From the NCBI GenBank assembly GCA_023525715.1, contig CM042009.1, positions 123,322,819 to 123,386,818 of the forward strand: a stretch of DNA of 64,000 nt, in the 5' to 3' direction. Shown piece after piece: positions 59,817 through 64,000 of the stretch. Position numbers and translations under genes: made by a program. Source of the stretch: Cichorium intybus. Its lineage: Eukaryota; Streptophyta; Magnoliopsida; Asterales; Asteraceae. Position 1 is the stretch's first letter, and every line of letters starts with the position of its first letter. Below the pieces are notes generated by a model. It did not search any database and had not been told where the DNA came from. It saw only the letters and a program-made list of their open reading frames with translations.

Positions 59817-62800
59817 TTACACCCAGTTGTTTGGCACTGAAAAGTTATGGAATCGGAACGATTCTTCACCGGCGGTGTCTCTGTCTACTCCGAACAGCGA
59901 TCCATCACTTCCGATTCCCGATACCGGCACACCTCGACTTGCAGTTGCCACGTGTCCTCTCTGAGTCTCCATCGGCAATGGCAACTTCACCGGTGATTGT
60001 GCATATGTTTGCGTTCGAAGGTTCGCGTTCCCCAACATCACCACTTCCTGATCCCAAGCAAAAACATGAAGCGAAATCGGCACTTTTGTATGTCGGTGCA
60101 ATGAAAGCTTCTGGCTAATCGAAACAGTATCGTAGCATCTAATCGCTCCTTCAGGCGAAACCATCCATGGAAGGACCTTCTGGTTCGATATTCTCGATAC
60201 GATAAGGAGTTTTCTCGCCTTTTTAGCTTCTGCGTATAAACTGCTTAAACCTGAACGAGTTGCCGGCGATTCTTCCTCATCTCCTAGAACAGACGTAACC
60301 TGAATGAATCCCTACGAAATTGATCGAAATAAAAAAAGTTAGTAAAATTACAGAAATTAGAAAGTGTTTTTGGTTCGAAGATGTCATAGATCTAACCTCT
60401 TGTGTCCGACCTATGGCGAATCCGAGCTTCGTATCTCCCTCTTTGATTTTGATTTCAACCGCAACTTCACCTCCAAGCGGAGCATACCACAGACGAACGC
60501 CTCTCACAACTCCGATATCGACCCCGTGATAATCTTCAAATCCGTATAAACTCACGTTTGCGAGATTCATCAAGTCCGACAACGATCCCGCGTTTACAGT
60601 AGACGAAGCTGTTTCTCCTGAAATCTGTATCAAACGTCAAAATCAGGTAACTCATAACTGTAAGCTTGAAATATTAGGGTTTATTTCGATTTTGGTACTA
60701 CCTTGGTGAGGAGGGATTCGGTTTGGATGTTCATGAAGACGATTGGGACACCGGAAGCTTGAGAGGCGGTGTGCCAGGCGTTTGCTCTTGCAAGGGTGTC
60801 TTCGAGATCGTTGTAACGATGGGGAACGGAAGCGCAGGATTTAGGGAGGAAGAGAATGGAAAGGAAGCAGCTGGAATGGGGTATTGGGAGGAGTTCCTGC
60901 ATTTGTTTCTGCCATGGGTAGGCGACGTATCCGTCGTGGAGTTGGGCTGCTGCTAATGCACTCTCCATTCTTGAACCTCTTGAAGCTGTTGTGTGTTGAA
61001 ATGTTAGTGAAATAGTTGAATTACATAAATCATGCTTGGGTGAATGTTTATTCCAAAACAGTGATGGAAGGAGTGTTTCTTTCGTTATTGAGATTAGGGT
61101 TCTAAATGAATCGAACTGCACAATGGAATGTACATAAATAGATAAACTAACAATTTTTTTTGTTCATATTGATTCATTTAACGGTTTACCTTGTTCGTAT
61201 TCATTCATTTATGGTCGTTAAGATGATAAACAAACATAAATGAATGAACTTAATAAACACAAATGGACATAAACGAATATATAAATCAACAAATGTAAAT
61301 GAACATAAACATCCAAATAAAAAACGGTAAACGTTGATCATCAACATATCTAATATGTTGATTGTATTTTGCAATGTAACTTTTAATACTTTTATGAAAT
61401 TTAAAAGTTATAAAATTAAAATCATTTTTAGAAGCTACATTTTCACTTTCATAAACGAAGAAAATAAACAAACATAAAGAAACGAGTATAAACAAACGTA
61501 AATGAACAAACAAGATTATTGTTCCTGTTCGTTTTTATTTTAACAAAATGAACGATAAATCTTCATGTTTGTTCGTTTATTATATAAACGAACTTCCTAT
61601 CAAACGGTTCATGAGCATTTTGCTAAACGTTCAATTCCTTTACAATTCAATTCATTTACAACCCTAGTGAGATTGTTACCGTTCTAGAAAATGACAAATG
61701 ACAGCTTTAGAAAAAAATTGTTATCTTTTTAGAAAATAGTCAAACGTTAACAAATTCCACCAAATAGCATTTTAATCCCTGTTTTTTGGATGAGAGTTGG
61801 GTGAAAAAAGATGTGTTAACTAATGAAAGAAATATTTGTACAAAAAAGAAGAAGGTGAGCTTGGTGTTGTTTGTGTTTACGTATTTAATCAGGTTCTTTT
61901 TACAAATGACATCAAAGATTTCTAGGTTGATGGCTGTTAGATAATTGCTGATTGAGTAAGAGCTGATTGTTAAACTTCTCCTGAAGCTAACCGGATAAGA
62001 AGTCAATTTAAATGTAGGACCGGATCAGAGGTAAATTTTGGAGTTATTAAACGGTCTGATTGGGACCGAGTCAGACGTAATCTCTTACCAGACCCAATAA
62101 GAAGCAAATCAAACAATCCCTAATAAACAGTATACATAGTTTGAACAATGTATTGATGTGAATTCCAATAGACCAAAATTACATGGTGTTTGGAGTAACA
62201 TAATCTCTTATTATAATGCACTTCGAGCTAGAGGAATTAGTTTAGATTCTATGTCTCATAGGAAAATGGGAAAATGTTTTTTCACTAGTTTTGGGAACAC
62301 AATTGGGTTGGTGAAGTTCCTTATGGGCTTGATTTCCTAGAATATTCGTATTGAAAATTAATAAAAATTGTACGGTTCAGTCTTGGTTGGCAACTCGGAT
62401 TTCATTTCCCCTTCAATTGTCACAATAAAAAAAATGACTTTTTTTGGACAGATAATGCGACTCTTAATACGCTGAGAGACGTATTGTTTTGACTTTTGAC
62501 GCGGTTGTGTTAACATGTCCATATGGAATTTCATGAAAACTATGATTTTTTGGTCTACAAAATAGCGAAAAACATACTTTGTTTCTAATTTCTTCCTACC
62601 TTTATATAATTCGGCTAAAAAAAATAAAGAATGATATTCAATTCTTATAATGCATTCATAATTTCATAAAATGGTAAAATACTAAAATATCTCTGGTTGA
62701 GAAAATCTCCCATAAATCAAAACCCACTGATTTGATAAAATTATGATTTATTCAAATTCCACTAGATTCCTTGAACAAAATCCGCACTAGTTTTTCGCAT

Positions 62801-63875
62801 TTCAATAATTTATTATTGACAACTTTTGTAATATTAATGATATAAGAATAAAAAAAAAAAATCAACAACTCAATCAAACTGGTTTTGACTTGTAATACAA
62901 GGTGTCTTCAAATGTCAAGTTGAATAATTTTAGTCTTTTCTTATAGCCGACTTGATGAAGACGTATGGTGAGAAGATGACTAAAGTACTTTCACCAATGG
63001 GAATTTATTTTCACAATAAAATAAATATTTGCTAACTAACAAGTTGTTAGACTTTTAATTTCTCAATTATTTCCTAAATTTTTTAATCAGAATTCAATAT
63101 ACAAAGCTTCCGTTTAAGATTTATATTTGAACAAAACAACCACAATCTTAATTATGATCATATGCAAGCTTAACGTTTTAGTTACATGCTTGATTTTTCA
63201 AACTAAATAAATTAAATTTTCTTAGTTTAATATGCATATATAACTAATACAATTTTGTTCTGTATATTTGTAAAAGCAAAAAGGGATATTAGTTTAATAT
63301 TTTTTTTGTTAAATCTACCAACATTAAATAAAATGTATTTTTAGGTGGATAATTAAAAAATGGACATCAACAGAAAAAAAAAAAGAATAAAATAAATAGT
63401 CAACGAAGAAAGACTTTTACGAAGTTGACTAACCTTGCAGGGCCAAACATTCAGCTTCCGTCCGATCAACGAACCCGACGGTGTAATTGGGATCATCAAT
63501 CGACCGTAACATGTACTGTTTCTTCCCGCCGGCGGAACCGCTTTTCGGCACAATACACGCCGTCAATTCAGCAAACTCGTCGGATCCGCGTCTGATTCGA
63601 ACTCGGATTGACGTCTCCTTCGATTTAAACGAGTTGTGAAGAATCCTATGGACTCCGTTCTTCCCGCTCTTGAACGGCGCCGTCATGCTAATGTTTCCGA
63701 TTTTGATCTCTTCCACAATATCGCCGGTCTCTAACATATCGCCGGCCCATTCTTCGGCTCTGGAAGTTCCTTTCAAACACTCAATCGATAAAACCACCGC
63801 GTTATTTGACCGTCCTCTGCCGCTGTCCTCCGATCCGGATTGACTCCCCCATGAACTGGATCGATCCATGGGCAT
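59817..63875 (-). CDS. Conserved plant protein of unknown function, 478 aa, four exons
   Basis: Complement-joined exons: 63434-63875, 60702-60985, 60397-60624, 59817-60299 (1437 bp with stop). All introns are GT-AG: exon 1 ends CTGCAAG|GTTAGT, exon 2 begins ACAACAG|CTTCAAG, restoring Gln-Ala-Ser-Arg across the junction; exon 2 ends ACCAAG|GTAGTA and exon 3 ends CAAGAG|GTTAGA. Residues 1-35 are Ser-rich; about 25-147 (VVLSIECLKGTSRAEEWAGD ... QYMLRSIDDPNYTVGFVDRT) look globular; about 160-242 include DGYVAYPWQKQMQELLPIP and YNDLEDTLARANAW; about 243-340 include LYGFEDYHGVDIGVVRGVRL and LGFAIGRTQE with ATRSGL, faintly PDZ-like; the last 60 are polar. No signal peptide or membrane segment. I recall the same block order in uncharacterised proteins of other plants. 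ATG 63875 (MPMDRSSSW) or the next Met two codons on could start it. Intron 1 is 2.4 kb and holds transposon debris. Confidence 0.87.
61150..61666. mobile_element. hAT-type MITE remnant in intron 1
   Basis: The right end reads TTTACAACCCTAG, the inverse of a TAGGGTTGTAAA terminus as in the MITE at 15395, and the body is full of GTTCATTTA/AACATAAACGAA words in both orientations. The left terminus is not clear, so it is truncated or diverged. Confidence 0.6.
62140..62400 (+). pseudogene. LINE reverse-transcriptase C-terminal fragment in intron 1
   Basis: The frame 62158-62340 reads LHGVWSNIISYYNALRARGI then HRKMGKCFFTSFGNTIG, similar to the region after RT in plant non-LTR elements (G.W..I......L...G......RKVGNG..T.FW.D.W, from family knowledge). 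It is antisense to the host gene, short and broken. Confidence 0.45.
62401..63433. other. Remainder of intron 1
   Basis: AT-rich intronic sequence with A-runs at about 62849-62860 and 63375-63385; nothing else recognised. Confidence 0.6.
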
Positions 63876-64000
63876 AGTATTGAAAATTGCGAGGGTGTGA
63901 AGTTAATGGATTTAAAATGGAGTGAGAACGGAGATGATCGGCGGTTATATCACATGATTCGTGTAAAATTCAATGGGGGAAAAGCGTGGGTGATGGGTTT
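63876..64000 (-). other. 5' flank of the four-exon gene
   Basis: Upstream of the start codon on the minus strand, running off the window; it would contain the 5' UTR and promoter. No TATA box can be assigned confidently in the 125 bp visible. Confidence 0.4.

Overview
The window is nuclear DNA of a flowering plant, AT-rich and dominated by transposons. Ty3/gypsy (Tekay-like and Athila-like), Ty1/copia, Mutator-like, hAT-like and SINE sequences lie around a few intact host genes. The style of the repeats suggests a dicot, possibly Asteraceae; that is an impression from repeat style, not a database match.

Host genes: three intronless canonical (H3.1-type) histone H3 genes encode identical 136-residue proteins at 17481-17891 (-), 26892-27302 (+) and 57671-58081 (+). 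The first and third lie in an inverted segmental duplication (about 17140-19255 against 57050-58430) that includes promoters and UTRs; the middle gene has an unrelated promoter. At the right end, four separate minus-strand open stretches (63434-63875, 60702-60985, 60397-60624, 59817-60299) splice in frame into one 478-residue conserved plant protein of unknown function.

Layout: 1-6463 is a mosaic of gypsy pieces joined head to head, then the 3' end of another LTR element carrying a 426-residue extra ORF, its polypurine tract and a 3' LTR. 6967-11085 holds two terminal-inverted-repeat elements separated and bordered by long (TA)n tracts; the second carries a fragment resembling a GEM-like gene. 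11830-17140 holds a decayed gypsy end, a tRNA-derived SINE split by a hAT-type MITE, and a long-TIR MITE. 17140-19255 is the first H3 locus, with a 789-bp Mutator-like insertion whose empty site is preserved at the 57 kb copy. 20221-25710 is a copia remnant and a non-autonomous LTR element. 26.5-27.4 kb is the second H3 gene. 28270-29517 is a MULE-type element with a perfect 9-bp target duplication. 29.8-46.7 kb is a nest of old gypsy elements, including an Athila-type element that keeps gag, protease and an envelope-position ORF but lacks reverse transcriptase and integrase. 47.7-55.6 kb is a non-autonomous gypsy-type element with a nearly 4-kb LTR. The right end (57-64 kb) is the gene-rich part: the third H3 gene, a SINE and the four-exon gene.

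There are no operons. The H3 genes supply replication-coupled nucleosome protein, and their promoters carry S-phase-type motifs (E2F-like, octamer-like or nonamer-like). Nothing ties the four-exon gene to them functionally. Recurrent oddities are CpG-dense GCGCG/CGACGCGA modules and TTAGCG-type motif clusters inside LTRs of several different element families.
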